A stretch of 64,000 nucleotides of DNA from Cupriavidus sp. U2 (GCF_009663685.2 NZ_RCOG02000001.1:248152-312151); one strand, 5' to 3'; counted from the first letter of the stretch, positions 9,356 to 18,686 are shown. Made by a program: numbers and translations. Notes: generated from the letters alone by a model not told the origin.

Positions 9356-9618
9356 GCCCCGCCCTCGCCGGCCGAATCGGGCAGATGGCTGCGGCGGCAG
9401 TAGTGCTGCCCCTGCCAGGCAATGGCGTCAGTGCGCGGCAGGTGCACGCCGCATTGCGCGCATTGCACCATCGGCTGAGCGGCCTCCGGGCTCGCCGGTT
9501 CGCGCCCCGCGGCGGCATCGCGCCGTGCCGCGCCGGATGCCCGGCGTGCGCTGGCACGCTGGCGCAGCCACCAGAGGACGCCCAGCACGACAGCCAGCAG
9601 GATGAAGATTCTTGCCAT
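9352..9618 (-). CDS. PP0621-family small membrane protein with Cys motif
   Basis: An 88-residue protein with one N-terminal hydrophobic helix (about residues 3-18, ending WWLRQR). A basic, Ala-rich linker follows, and then a compact Cys/His cluster (C53, C56, H72, C74, H78) that could hold zinc. This matches the PP0621-type proteins commonly found next to pilS in pseudomonads and Burkholderiales; their function is unknown. Its stop overlaps the pilS start by 4 bp, so it is probably co-translated with the kinase. Any role in pilus sensing is only an inference from position. Confidence 0.8.
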   Translation of the reverse strand: MARIFILLAVVLGVLWWLRQRASARRASGAARRDAAAGREPASPEAAQPMVQCAQCGVHLPRTDAIAWQGQHYCRRSHLPDSAGEGGA

Positions 9619-9669
9619 GGATCGGAAATACAGGAACGGGTTGGCCTGGAGAAAGGACGATGGGTCCGG

Positions 9670-10614
9670 TCAGGTGATCCGGTGCAGCACCACTTCGATC
9701 ACGAAGCGGCTGCCCACATAGGCCAGCAGCAGGATGCCGAACGACGCGATGACCCAGCGCAGCGCCGTGCGGCCGCGCCAGCCACGGAAGTGCCGGCCGA
9801 TCAGGATGCCGCCGAACATCAGCCAGGAGATGATCGCGAAGACGGTCTTGTGATCCACCCGGAATGCGCGGGCGAACAGCTGCTCCGAGAACAGGAAGCC
9901 CGACGCGATGGTCAGCGTCAGCAGCACGAAGCCGGCCGCGATCAGGCGGAACAGCAGTTTTTCGAGTGTCAGCAGCGGCGGCAGCAGGTCGAGCCAGCGG
10001 CCCAGCCACTGCCCGGACGCCGCCTCGCCCGCCGTCGGGCGGGTAAAGCCATGCAGGCGGCGCTCGGCGAGCAGCATCAGGAAGGCGTGAAAGGCAGCCA
10101 GCGTGAACAGCCCGTAGGCCACGTTGGCGATCACGAAATGCAGCTTGAACAGCGGCCGCGCCGCGTAGCCCAGGATCTGCGCCCCCGGAAACGCGAGCGG
10201 CATCAGGCTGGCCAGCATCGCCACCGGGAACACGATCAGCCCCAGCCCGGCCAGCGAGAAGAAGAAGCTTTCGATCCAGTAGATACCCACGCCCAGCCAG
10301 AGCATGGCCGACAGCGCGAAGGCGAAGCCGAACATCATGTGGTCGGCCGGGAAGATGGTTTCGTGCAGCAGCACGCCGTGGCTGACCAGCGCGGCCAGCA
10401 CCAGCCCATGCCACCAGGCCGGCTGGCCGTCGATGCGCCCGCCGTTGGGCGTGGGCGATGGCATCAGCACGGCCGTGGCGCCGCCGCCGGGACGCCCGGA
10501 TGGCCCGACCGTCGCCCCGCCGGCTGCCGCCAGTTGCGGGTTGCGCGTCGCCCAGCCGTGAAAGGCCAGGCCGCAGTAGAGAATTGCCGTCAAGGCATAC
10601 AGTACAATGGCCAT
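9670..10614 (-). CDS. ypjD: CcsA/HemX-like inner membrane protein (YpjD family)
   Basis: A 314-residue polytopic membrane protein of the cytochrome c assembly (CcsA/CcmC-like) superfamily. About eight hydrophobic segments are visible, along with conserved histidines in the WHGLVLAALVSHG, ADHMMFG and DHKTVFAI regions. The last two-helix unit (SWLMFGGILIGRHFRGW) is typical of YpjD. In E. coli ypjD also neighbours ffh, as it does here, in divergent orientation. It is often suggested to bind haem, but no transport role is proven. The ATG at 10614 is 118 bp from the ffh start, so the two genes share a short divergent promoter region. Confidence 0.85.
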   Translation of the reverse strand: MAIVLYALTAILYCGLAFHGWATRNPQLAAAGGATVGPSGRPGGGATAVLMPSPTPNGGRIDGQPAWWHGLVLAALVSHGVLLHETIFPADHMMFGFAFALSAMLWLGVGIYWIESFFFSLAGLGLIVFPVAMLASLMPLAFPGAQILGYAARPLFKLHFVIANVAYGLFTLAAFHAFLMLLAERRLHGFTRPTAGEAASGQWLGRWLDLLPPLLTLEKLLFRLIAAGFVLLTLTIASGFLFSEQLFARAFRVDHKTVFAIISWLMFGGILIGRHFRGWRGRTALRWVIASFGILLLAYVGSRFVIEVVLHRIT

Positions 10615-10732
10615 TTGCGCAGTTTACCTTAGTGCCATCACGGGTGGTTCTGGCGATGGGATTCCCGCCACACCCTCTTGCCCCGAGCCGGCTGCGCCCC
10701 GCATTCAAGCCGATTTCCTCCCCTTTTCTGCC

Positions 10733-12124
10733 ATGCTGGATAACCTCACACAACGCCTGGCGCGGGTCGTCAAGACCATGCGCGGCGAGGCCCGACTGAC
10801 CGAGGCCAACACCGCCGAGATGCTGCGCGAAGTGCGCCTTGCCATGCTCGAAGCCGACGTGGCGCTGCCGGTCGTGCGTGACTTCATCGCCCGCGTCAAG
10901 GAAAAGGCGCTTGGCGAGGACGTGGTCACCAGCCTGACGCCAGGACAGGCCCTGGTTGGCGTGGTGCAGCGCGAGCTGACCGCGATCATCGGCGGTGACG
11001 ACGCCATTGCCGACCCGAAGATTACCGAGCTGAACCTGAACGTCCAGCCGCCCGCCGTGATCCTGATGGCCGGCCTGCAGGGTGCGGGCAAGACCACGAC
11101 ATCCGGCAAGCTGGCCAAGTGGCTCAAGGAAAACAAGAAAAAGAAAGTGCTGACGGTGTCGTGCGACGTGTATCGCCCCGCCGCCATCGCGCAGCTCAAG
11201 ACCGTGTCCGAACAGGTGGGCGCGGACTTCTTCCCGTCGCAGCCCGACCAGAAGCCGGTGGACATCGCCCGTGCGGCGCTGGACTGGGCCCGCAAGCACT
11301 ACCACGACGTGCTGATCGTCGATACGGCCGGCCGGCTTGGTATCGACGAGGCGATGATGCAGGAAATCGCCGCCCTGCACGCCGAACTGAAGCCCGCCGA
11401 GACGCTGTTCGTGGTCGACGCCATGCTGGGCCAGGACGCCGTGAACACGGCCAAGGCGTTCAACGACGCCCTGCCGCTGACCGGCGTGGTGCTGACCAAG
11501 CTGGACGGCGACGCCCGGGGCGGTGCCGCGTTGTCCGTACGTCACATCACCGGCCGGCCGATCAAGTTCGTCGGCGTGGCCGAAAAGCTCGACGGCCTGG
11601 AGCCGTTCTATCCTGACCGCATGGCCCAGCGCATTCTGGGCATGGGCGACATCCTCGCGCTGGTGGAGGAAGCCCAGCGCGGCGTGGACATGGAAGCGGC
11701 CGAGAAGCTGGCCAAGAAGATCAAGAAGACGGGCGGCTTCGACCTGGAAGACTTCAAGGCACAGATCGGCCAGATGAAGAAGATGGGCGGCCTGGGCAGC
11801 CTGGTCGACAAGTTGCCGGCCCAGTTTGCGCAGCAGGCGCAGGGCGCCAACATGGACCAGGCCGAAAAGCAGGTGCGCCGCATGGAGGGCATCATCAACA
11901 GCATGACCGCCGCCGAACGCGCCAAGCCGGAACTGATCAAGGCCAGCCGCAAGCGTCGCATCGCGGCGGGCGCCGGCGTGCCGGTGCAGGAAGTGAACCG
12001 CCTGCTGAACCAGTTCGACCAGATGCAGGGCATGATGAAGAAGCTCAAGGGCGGCGGCATGATGAAGATGATGCGCCAGATGGGTGCCATGAAGGGCGGC
12101 ATGAAGGGCCTCTTCAACCGCTGA
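10733..12124 (+). CDS. ffh: Signal recognition particle GTPase Ffh
   Basis: The protein part of the signal recognition particle. It binds 4.5S RNA and signal sequences and docks with FtsY to deliver membrane proteins co-translationally. The 463 residues show an N domain, then a G domain with Walker A GLQGAGKTTT near residue 107, DTAGRLG and TKLDGDARGG, then a Met-rich M domain ending in a flexible Met/Gly/Lys tail. The ATG at 10733 starts the N domain (MLDNLTQRLA); the frame extends upstream but without homology. A TACAAT hexamer at 10603-10608 may be its -10, although no good -35 is present. Confidence 0.97.
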   Translation: MLDNLTQRLARVVKTMRGEARLTEANTAEMLREVRLAMLEADVALPVVRDFIARVKEKALGEDVVTSLTPGQALVGVVQRELTAIIGGDDAIADPKITELNLNVQPPAVILMAGLQGAGKTTTSGKLAKWLKENKKKKVLTVSCDVYRPAAIAQLKTVSEQVGADFFPSQPDQKPVDIARAALDWARKHYHDVLIVDTAGRLGIDEAMMQEIAALHAELKPAETLFVVDAMLGQDAVNTAKAFNDALPLTGVVLTKLDGDARGGAALSVRHITGRPIKFVGVAEKLDGLEPFYPDRMAQRILGMGDILALVEEAQRGVDMEAAEKLAKKIKKTGGFDLEDFKAQIGQMKKMGGLGSLVDKLPAQFAQQAQGANMDQAEKQVRRMEGIINSMTAAERAKPELIKASRKRRIAAGAGVPVQEVNRLLNQFDQMQGMMKKLKGGGMMKMMRQMGAMKGGMKGLFNR

Positions 12125-12174
12125 CCCGTCCCCTACCCTGATTCCCGCAAAAGACAAGTAACAGGACACCGATC

Positions 12175-12717
12175 ATGATGACCGCCGATCAGGCCCGCGA
12201 ACTCTGGGCCAGCTCCGAGGAAATCGTCAGCGCCCAGGAGGTGCAGGACTCGCTGGACCGCATGGCCAGCGAGATTACCGACAAGATGGGCAACGACTTC
12301 CCGCTGGTGCTGTCCGTGATGGGCGGCGCCGTGGTGTTCACGGGCATGCTGCTGCCCAAGCTGCAGTTCCCGCTGGAATTCGACTACATCCATCTGTCGC
12401 GCTACAACAACAAGACGGTGGGCGGCGAGATGCAATGGCGCGTGGCGCCGCGCGAATCGGTCAAGGATCGCGTGGTGCTGGTGCTCGACGACATCCTCGA
12501 CGAAGGCGAGACCATGGCGGCCATCCGCCAGCGCATCATGGACATGGGCGCCAAGGAATTCCACGCCGCGGTGCTGTGCGAAAAGACGCTGACCAAGCTC
12601 AAGCCGATGCACCCCGACTTCTGCGGCTTCCAGGTGCCAGACCGCTACGTGTTCGGCTGTGGCATGGACGTCAAGGGCTACTGGCGCAACCTCGGCGCCA
12701 TCCGCGCCCTGGTCTGA
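12175..12717 (+). CDS. hpt: Hypoxanthine-guanine phosphoribosyltransferase
   Basis: A purine-salvage enzyme that converts hypoxanthine and guanine to IMP and GMP using PRPP. The 180-residue type I PRTase fold shows the PRPP loop VVLVLDDILDEGET (about residues 100-113) and, near the C terminus, GFQVPDRYVFGCGMD, which shapes the base pocket. Two adjacent ATG codons (12175, 12178) are possible starts. It lies 50 bp after ffh on the same strand and may be co-transcribed. Substrate preference among hypoxanthine, guanine and xanthine cannot be set from sequence alone. Confidence 0.9.
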   Translation: MMTADQARELWASSEEIVSAQEVQDSLDRMASEITDKMGNDFPLVLSVMGGAVVFTGMLLPKLQFPLEFDYIHLSRYNNKTVGGEMQWRVAPRESVKDRVVLVLDDILDEGETMAAIRQRIMDMGAKEFHAAVLCEKTLTKLKPMHPDFCGFQVPDRYVFGCGMDVKGYWRNLGAIRALV

Positions 12718-12718
12718 A

Positions 12719-12756
12719 CCGCACGGGTCGCCGTCCTGGCGCTACGCCCCGTGCGG
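12719..12756. terminator. Hairpin between converging hpt and lysE-like gene
   Basis: A 9-bp perfect stem (CCGCACGGG / CCCGTGCGG) with a 20-nt loop just after the hpt stop. It lies across the 3' end of the converging LysE-type gene. There is no T tract on either strand, so it is at most a weak or Rho-assisted terminator. Confidence 0.4.
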
Positions 12757-13380
12757 GTGGGCGCCCAGGATGGGCCACAGCGAAGCCAGTAAAAGTATCG
12801 CCATCGTCACATTGAATACGCGCAGCACGCGCGGATTTGCGAGCCAGCGGCGCAATGCCGCGCCGAAGACCGCCCACGTCGTGATGCTGGGCAGGTTCAC
12901 CACCCCGCACAGCACCGCCATCAGGGCCGCGTTGGTCCACAGGTTGGGATGCAGCACATAGGCGCTGCACGCGCCCACCGCCATCACCCAGGCTTTCGGA
13001 TTCACCCACTGGAATGCCGCCGCGCGCAGGAAGGTCATCGGCTGCGCCACCTCGCGGTCCTGCAGCCCGCCCGCCGTGGCCAGCTTCCACGCCAGCCAGA
13101 CCAGGTAGGCGGTAGCGGCGACGCGCAGCACGCTCCACGTCCACGGAATCGCCGTGAACACCGAGCCCAGGCCCAACCCCACGATGACCATCATGACCAC
13201 CATGCCGATACAGATGCCGAGCAGGTGCGGCACGGTACGGCGCAGGCCGAAGTTCACACCCGAAGCCAGCAGCATCGTGTTGTTCGGGCCAGGGGTGATC
13301 GACGAAACCAGCACGAAGGCGCTGTAGGCCATCAACGCGCCGGTACTGGCGGCAAATTCGGGGGGCAGGGTCAGAGCCAT
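12742..13380 (-). CDS. LysE/RhtB-family amino acid exporter
   Basis: A 212-residue inner-membrane exporter of the LysE superfamily with about six hydrophobic helices. The family signature SSITPGPNNTMLLASG lies in helix 1, and further conserved features include FQWVNPKAWVMA. Members export amino acids or derivatives such as homoserine, threonine, lysine or cysteine products; the substrate cannot be read from sequence. It converges on hpt and has its own upstream region with direct repeats of CTGTA. It is a family relative, not a close copy, of the next gene upstream. Confidence 0.88.
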   Translation of the reverse strand: MALTLPPEFAASTGALMAYSAFVLVSSITPGPNNTMLLASGVNFGLRRTVPHLLGICIGMVVMMVIVGLGLGSVFTAIPWTWSVLRVAATAYLVWLAWKLATAGGLQDREVAQPMTFLRAAAFQWVNPKAWVMAVGACSAYVLHPNLWTNAALMAVLCGVVNLPSITTWAVFGAALRRWLANPRVLRVFNVTMAILLLASLWPILGAHPHGA

Positions 13381-13432
13381 GACGGCGCTCCAGAAAATCG
13401 AAACAGGCGCTCAGTCTAAGGACACTGCTCAG

Positions 13433-13448
13433 TACAGTACCGATACAG
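13433..13448 (-). promoter_or_regulatory. Direct repeats of CTGTA upstream of the LysE-type gene
   Basis: On the minus strand CTGTATCGGTACTGTA contains two head-to-tail CTGTA pentamers with an 11-bp period, about 55 bp upstream of the exporter start. Head-to-tail half-sites one helical turn apart are typical of operators for GntR/MocR-type regulators, which often control amino-acid exporters. No such regulator is encoded in this window. This is an inference from pattern only. Confidence 0.35.
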
Positions 13449-13491
13449 TTGAGGCGAAAGCCGCCGGTACGGCATCGGTCAAGCCCATGGG

Positions 13492-14163
13492 CTACCGTCC
13501 GGCGGCGTGGATCGCGACCGCCACGGCCATGCCCCACAGCACGACCCCGGTCGCCCGCTCCACGGTGCGCACCGACCGGACAAAGCGCCGCATCACGGCC
13601 GGGTGGCGCACGGCGGCCGCCACGGCGAGGTCCCACAGCAGGACCGCCCCGAACATCCACACACCATAGGCCGCCTGCGTGGCCAGCGGCGTAGACTGCC
13701 CCGCCAGCACCGCGAACAGGCTGGCGTAGAACAGTCCGTTCTTCGGATTGAGGACTGCCGACAGAAACCCTGTGCCGACCTGCGCCAGATAGGCGGGCCC
13801 GGTCATTCCGCCCGCTGCCCCCCGGGCATCGGTGGCATCGGCAGCGCCGGACGGCAGCCGCACGGCGCCACGCGAGCGCAGGAATTTCCATCCCATCCAT
13901 GCCAGATAGGCGCAGCCGGCCCACTGCAGCGCGCCGAACAGGCCATGCATGCCAGCCGTGGCGGCCAGACCGGCGAGCGCCAGCGCAATATAGACGCTGT
14001 TGCCCAGCGCGATGCCCAGGCATACGCCGGTGGCGCTGCGCACGCCATCGACCATCGACGCACGCACCACCAGAAAAAAATCGGGCCCCGGACTCAGCAG
14101 CGCCAACCCGTGCGCGCCGGCCACCATCGCAAACTGCTGCCACGATGCCTGATCGAATGCCAT
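13492..14163 (-). CDS. LysE-family exporter
   Basis: A 223-residue LysE/RhtB exporter. The signature LALLSPGPDFFLVVRAS is in the first helix, followed by five more hydrophobic segments and a hydrophilic, Ala/Gly-rich loop near the middle. The family motif GFLSAVLNPKNGLFY is clear. The frame is open far upstream, but the ATG at 14163 (MAFDQASWQQ) gives the normal family length. An AraC-type regulator lies 125 bp upstream on the same strand and is a likely controller. The substrate is unknown. Confidence 0.86.
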   Translation of the reverse strand: MAFDQASWQQFAMVAGAHGLALLSPGPDFFLVVRASMVDGVRSATGVCLGIALGNSVYIALALAGLAATAGMHGLFGALQWAGCAYLAWMGWKFLRSRGAVRLPSGAADATDARGAAGGMTGPAYLAQVGTGFLSAVLNPKNGLFYASLFAVLAGQSTPLATQAAYGVWMFGAVLLWDLAVAAAVRHPAVMRRFVRSVRTVERATGVVLWGMAVAVAIHAAGR

Positions 14164-14288
14164 CCTTGCCTCCCAGCCGGTATGCACCTGCAAAGGCGGC
14201 AGTCTGGCTGGATCGGCGCGGCAAGGATTGAAGAAAATTGCGCGGGCGCGCGGAAAGACCGCAGGTCGCCTGAAAGGCCGCTTGCCGG

Positions 14289-15137
14289 CTAACCGGCCCG
14301 CTGGTACGCGCGCGGCGTCAGTGCCACGCGCTGGCGGAACGCGCGATGGAAGTGGCTCTGGTCGGCAAACCCGAGCTGCTGGGCCACGTCGGCCGGGGCA
14401 TCGCCGCGACGCAGCAGCCGGCGCGCGTGCTGAATGCGGATGTCGAGCTGGAACGCATGTGGCGTCATGCCGAACCGGGCCCGGAAATGGCGGATCAACT
14501 GGTAGCGGCTCATGCCCGCCACCGCGGCCAGTTCGGCCAGCGGCAGGGCGTCGCCATGGCGGTCGTGCAGCAGCGCGGTGACGCGATCGAGCCGGCCATC
14601 GGCTGGCGGGCCATCGTCGGGCACGCCGTGCCGCAGGCGATGCTGCCCGAGCCAGCCTTGCATGTCTCCCACGAACGCCACCAGTGCCGCCTCCTTTTCC
14701 ATCAGGTCGGCGTCCGAAAACAGCGTGGCGTTCAGCGCGCAGACCAGTGCGTAGGGCGCGGCATCGGCGCTGACGTGCACCCGGCGCACCCGGGCCCGGC
14801 CCGCTTCGTCGAGCACCCCATCGGCCCATGCCGCATCGACGTGGATCATCTGGTAGCTCCAGCGCCCGTCGGGCACCGGGTTGCAGGCATGCACGCAGCC
14901 GGCGGGCACCCACACCACTGCGCCCGGGGCCAGCAGGTTGTCGTGGCGCGCACCGCGCGAATCATGACTGAAGACACTGGCGCCACCATCGACGGCGCCC
15001 ACCGACAGCGTGGGATGCGTGTGCGGCAGATAGGCGGCCCGGCTATCGCAGGCGCGCCGGCTTTCGACCACCTGCAGCGCCGGGTCGAACCAGAAGCGGC
15101 TCAGCCCCGGCTGCGATACGGTTGCTCGCGCAGCCAT
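14289..15137 (-). CDS. AraC-family transcriptional regulator
   Basis: About 282 residues. The N-terminal half is a cupin-like ligand-binding domain (HTHPTLSVGAVDGG; GAVVWVPAGCVHACNP). The C-terminal half is a double helix-turn-helix with MSRYQLIRHFRARFGMTPHAF and the family end QSHFHRAFRQRVALTPRAYQ. This form is common beside LysE exporters and suggests control of the downstream exporter by its substrate. The ATG at 15137 is preferred to a GTG at 15152. Either start overlaps the end of the upstream hydroxylase gene (15101), so the two genes are probably translationally linked. Confidence 0.85.
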   Translation of the reverse strand: MAARATVSQPGLSRFWFDPALQVVESRRACDSRAAYLPHTHPTLSVGAVDGGASVFSHDSRGARHDNLLAPGAVVWVPAGCVHACNPVPDGRWSYQMIHVDAAWADGVLDEAGRARVRRVHVSADAAPYALVCALNATLFSDADLMEKEAALVAFVGDMQGWLGQHRLRHGVPDDGPPADGRLDRVTALLHDRHGDALPLAELAAVAGMSRYQLIRHFRARFGMTPHAFQLDIRIQHARRLLRRGDAPADVAQQLGFADQSHFHRAFRQRVALTPRAYQRAG

Positions 15138-16033
15138 TTGGTGGCGATCCACTTTTCGCCCGATTCCACGGGCAGGCCGGCATGCAGCGTACGGTCGTCG
15201 AGCGTGCCGTCGGGCTGCTTGTAGTGGAATAACACCGCGTTGCCCTTGACCGGCGCCACTTCCAGCCCAAGACGCGGAAACGCGGTGGCGCCACCGGCCG
15301 GCGGGCTGTTCAGGTAGATCACCAGTGTGGCCACGCGCTGCCCGCCCACGCGCAACTGGCGCGCTTCGCCGGGGCGCTGCGGGTTGAAGAAATCGAAATG
15401 CGGCTGATACTCGCCGCCGGGCTTGTAGTTGAGGATTTGCAAACCCTCGCCATGTTCGACCGGCAAGCCGGTGATGGCGGCAATGCGCGCCTCGATCCGC
15501 TGGATCAGCGCATGCTCGCCCACCTGGAACATCGCCCCCATGCTGGTGCGGGCGTCGATCAGGTTTTCGTCGCCGGTATCGGGATTGACCACGGGCGAAC
15601 GCTGCAGGCGGTCGCGCGCCAGCGTGATCAACGCATCACACTCGGTACCGTCGAGCAAATTTTGCAACAGCAGGATGCGCGGCGCCTCCAGCGCGAACAG
15701 GATAGGCACCTCGCGCCCTTCGTGGCGGAACGCATTGCGGCCGGCGGCCGGCATGTCCGATTCTGCCGACGTGGTTGCCGGTGTGGCCGCGGTCCTCGCA
15801 GGCTGCACCGCCGCGCGCGTCACCCCCGGCGCGGGCGCCGGCACCTGCCTGGCGGGCGCGCGATGGCCCAGCGCGCCATTGACGGTATCGCGGGCAAACG
15901 TGGCGTCGTAGCCGGACCGCAGCATCGACAGCACCAGCGATTCGGCATCGAAGCCCTGTTCGATATGGCGTGCCAGCCATAGTTCGAGTTCGGGAGACGT
16001 AGCGCAATACCCTGCGCGGGACTCACGTGTCAT
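15101..16033 (-). CDS. 2OG-Fe(II) oxygenase, prolyl 4-hydroxylase-like
   Basis: A 310-residue protein. Residues 1 to about 90 form an unassigned N-terminal region with a helical segment (LELWLARHIEQGFDAESLV) and a Pro/Ala-rich linker. The rest is a P4H-type double-stranded beta-helix: PHFDFFN supplies the first His and Asp iron ligands, and RTLHAGLPVESGEKW supplies the distal His and the 2-oxoglutarate-binding Lys. Bacterial relatives hydroxylate prolines in proteins or small peptides; the target is unknown here. The ATG at 16033 overlaps the stop of the upstream lytic transglycosylase by 4 bp, so the two are likely co-expressed. An ATG much further upstream is unlikely, because it would run through that gene. 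Confidence 0.87.
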   Translation of the reverse strand: MTRESRAGYCATSPELELWLARHIEQGFDAESLVLSMLRSGYDATFARDTVNGALGHRAPARQVPAPAPGVTRAAVQPARTAATPATTSAESDMPAAGRNAFRHEGREVPILFALEAPRILLLQNLLDGTECDALITLARDRLQRSPVVNPDTGDENLIDARTSMGAMFQVGEHALIQRIEARIAAITGLPVEHGEGLQILNYKPGGEYQPHFDFFNPQRPGEARQLRVGGQRVATLVIYLNSPPAGGATAFPRLGLEVAPVKGNAVLFHYKQPDGTLDDRTLHAGLPVESGEKWIATKWLREQPYRSRG

Positions 16034-16791
16034 GACGGATTGGCCAGCCGCTGGGGCGAGAACGGGTTGCGCGCGGGCGATTCGGGCGGCAGCGTGCGGC
16101 GTGCCGGCGCCGTGGCCGCCGGGGTCGCGCCGTCCGGGTCGCCGGCAATCGTGACCGTGGCCTCGGAATACTGCCAGCGTTTCCAGGCCCCGAGCACCGC
16201 ATTCGGATACTCGGGACGGCCACGGCTGCCGTTGTACCGGCCCAGCGCCAGGAACAGGTCGCCGTTCTCGCGATCCAGATAGTGGCGCAGGATGGTGCAC
16301 CCGTAACGCAGGTTGCTCTGCAGGTGGAACAGCTTGCGGGTGTCACCGTCGCCGATCGAGCGCACCCAGAACGGCATCACCTGCATCAGCCCGCGCGCAT
16401 CGGCCGAACTGATGGCGTACTTGCGGAAGCCGCTTTCCACCTGCACCAGGCCCAGCACCAGCGACGGCTCCAGCCCGGCGCGCTTGGCCTCGTAATAGAC
16501 GGTCTCGATCAGTTCGACCCGCGTCTGCGGGTCGGGCAGCTTCGATTCCAGCCGGCGCGACATCTCGCCCAGCCATTTCAGATAGCCTAGCTTCTCGCCG
16601 CCCGACGCGAACGTCGGCCGCACCGGCCGGTTATCGGCAATTGCCGCCGCCAGCGCGCCCCGCACGGAATCGGCCAGCGCCTCTTCCTTCTGTGCGCCGG
16701 CCTGGGCTGCCGTGGACAATGCGGCACATAACACGCCGCCGGCCAGGGCGGCAGCCCAGCGGCGGGATATCGGCAGGCCTGCGGCGCGCAT
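16030..16791 (-). CDS. Lytic transglycosylase (SLT domain) exported protein
   Basis: A periplasmic murein lytic transglycosylase of 253 residues. It has a signal peptide of about 31 residues (basic start, hydrophobic core, cleavage near TAAQAGA). The SLT domain is visible from about residue 95: LVQVESGFRKYAISS with the catalytic Glu, GLMQVMP, and the LGRYNGSRG segment corresponding to the family AYN motif. A Pro/Ala-rich tail follows. Such enzymes cut glycan strands to give 1,6-anhydro ends, the substrate later recycled through AmpD. It is first in the unit with the 2OG oxygenase (4-bp overlap). Confidence 0.9.
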   Translation of the reverse strand: MRAAGLPISRRWAAALAGGVLCAALSTAAQAGAQKEEALADSVRGALAAAIADNRPVRPTFASGGEKLGYLKWLGEMSRRLESKLPDPQTRVELIETVYYEAKRAGLEPSLVLGLVQVESGFRKYAISSADARGLMQVMPFWVRSIGDGDTRKLFHLQSNLRYGCTILRHYLDRENGDLFLALGRYNGSRGRPEYPNAVLGAWKRWQYSEATVTIAGDPDGATPAATAPARRTLPPESPARNPFSPQRLANPS

Positions 16792-16806
16792 GACGTCGAC
16801 TGTCGC

Positions 16807-18528
16807 TTAGCTGGCCAGCAGGTGGCGCACGTGCGCCACCACGTCGGTCACGGCTACGGGGGTCGCCTGCGCGTCGCGGCGGCCCTGGTATTCGACCTTG
16901 CCTTCCTTGAGGCCACGGTCGCCCACCACCACGCGATGCGGCACGCCGATCAGTTCCCAGTCGGCAAACATCACGCCAGGGCGCTCGCCACGGTCGTCCA
17001 GGATCACGTCCACGCCGGCTGCCAGCAGTTCGGCATGGATGCGGTCGGCCTCGGCCTTCACGGCTTCGTTGCGGTCATAGCCGACCGGGCACACCACCAC
17101 CGCGAACGGGGCAATCGACGCCGGCCAGATGATGCCGCGCTCGTCATAGTTCTGCTCGATGGCGGCGCCCAGGATCCGGGTGACGCCAATGCCATAGCAG
17201 CCCATCTGCATCGGCTGGTTCTTGCCGGTTTCGTCCAGGAACACGGCATTCATCGACTCCGAATAGCGGGTGCCCAGCATGAAAACGTGGCCCACCTCGA
17301 TGCCGCGGCAGATTTCCAGCGTGCCCTTGCCGTCCGGCGACGCGTCGCCGGCCACCACGTTGCGCAGGTCTGCCACCACCGGCTCGGGCAGGTCGCGGCC
17401 CCAGTTCACGCCGGTGTAGTGGTAGTCGCGCTCGTTGGCGCCGCAGCAGAAATCGGCCATGTTGGCCACGGTGCGGTCAGCCACCACCTTGACGGGCTTC
17501 TTCGTGCCGATCGGGCCCAGATAGCCCGGGGGCGAGCCGAACGCATCGACAATCTCGGTCTCGGTGGCAAATCGGAATTCGGCCAGGCCCGGCACCTTCG
17601 ACGCCTTGACCTCGTTCAGTTCGTGGTCGCCACGGACCAGCAGCAGCCAGATCTGCGCGCCGGCATCGCCATCGGTGGCCAGCACGATGGACTTGACCGT
17701 GCGGTCCAGCGGCATGCCCAGGAATTCGGCCACGTGCTCGCACTTGGCCTTGCCCGGCGTGGACGTTTTGGCCAGGGCCTCGGCCGGCGCGGCGCGCTGG
17801 GCCGTGAGCGGCAGCGCCTCGGCGGCTTCCATGTTGGCGGCGTAATCCGACGTGGGGCAGTAGACGATGGCGTCTTCGCCGGTGTCGGCGATCACGTGGA
17901 ATTCGTGCGAGCCGGAGCCGCCGATGGCGCCGTTATCGGCCGCCACGGCGCGGAATTCCAGGCCGAAACGCGTGAAAATGCGCTGGTAGGCGTCGTACAT
18001 CTTCTGGTACGAGACCTTCAGGCCCTCGACGTCACGGTCGAACGAATAGGCGTCCTTCATCGTGAATTCGCGGCCGCGCATGATACCGAAGCGCGGACGG
18101 CGCTCGTCGCGGAACTTGGTCTGAATCTGATAGAAGTTCACCGGCAGCTGCTTGTAGCTGCGGATTTCGCCCCGGGCGATGTCGGTGACGACCTCTTCCG
18201 ACGTCGGCTGCATGGCGAAGTCGCGCTCGTGGCGGTCTTTCAGGCGCAGCAGCTCGGGGCCCATCTTGTCCCACCGGCCGGTTTCCTGCCACAGCTCGGC
18301 CGGCTGGACCACCGGCATCAGCAGTTCCACGGCCCCGGCGCGGTTCATTTCCTCGCGAACGATGTTCTCCACCTTGCGGATCACCCGCAGGCCCACCGGC
18401 ATGTAGCTGTAGATCCCGGCGCCCAGCTTCTTGATCATGCCGGCCCGCATCATCAGTTTGTGCGACACGATTTCCGCGTCGGCGGGGGCTTCCTTGAGGG
18501 TGGAAATGAAGAAATGCGAGGCTTTCAT
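16807..18528 (-). CDS. proS: Prolyl-tRNA synthetase (bacterial type)
   Basis: A class II aminoacyl-tRNA synthetase charging tRNA-Pro, 573 residues. It carries the bacterial layout: catalytic core with [12 protein letters not shown] and the class II motif 2 region [17 protein letters not shown], then a YbaK-like editing insertion (about residues 220-400, including [11 protein letters not shown]), then motif 3 ([14 protein letters not shown]) and the anticodon-binding domain. The ATG at 18528 (MKASHFF) is the family start; the longer frame to 18654 lacks homology. It is divergent from rppH. Confidence 0.97.
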   Translation of the reverse strand: MKASHFFISTLKEAPADAEIVSHKLMMRAGMIKKLGAGIYSYMPVGLRVIRKVENIVREEMNRAGAVELLMPVVQPAELWQETGRWDKMGPELLRLKDRHERDFAMQPTSEEVVTDIARGEIRSYKQLPVNFYQIQTKFRDERRPRFGIMRGREFTMKDAYSFDRDVEGLKVSYQKMYDAYQRIFTRFGLEFRAVAADNGAIGGSGSHEFHVIADTGEDAIVYCPTSDYAANMEAAEALPLTAQRAAPAEALAKTSTPGKAKCEHVAEFLGMPLDRTVKSIVLATDGDAGAQIWLLLVRGDHELNEVKASKVPGLAEFRFATETEIVDAFGSPPGYLGPIGTKKPVKVVADRTVANMADFCCGANERDYHYTGVNWGRDLPEPVVADLRNVVAGDASPDGKGTLEICRGIEVGHVFMLGTRYSESMNAVFLDETGKNQPMQMGCYGIGVTRILGAAIEQNYDERGIIWPASIAPFAVVVCPVGYDRNEAVKAEADRIHAELLAAGVDVILDDRGERPGVMFADWELIGVPHRVVVGDRGLKEGKVEYQGRRDAQATPVAVTDVVAHVRHLLAS

Positions 18529-18686
18529 CCGTTGGTTTCTCGTAAGGCTGGTCGTGGCGGGCCGTATCGGCCGCGCCGCCGGACGGCAGCATAGGGCTTT
18601 CGGTTCACGGGGGGACGCGCCTGAAACTGCCCATCTGCTCGGGAAAACCAGCATTCCCGGGGTCGGGCCGACGCGCGCGCATCCCT

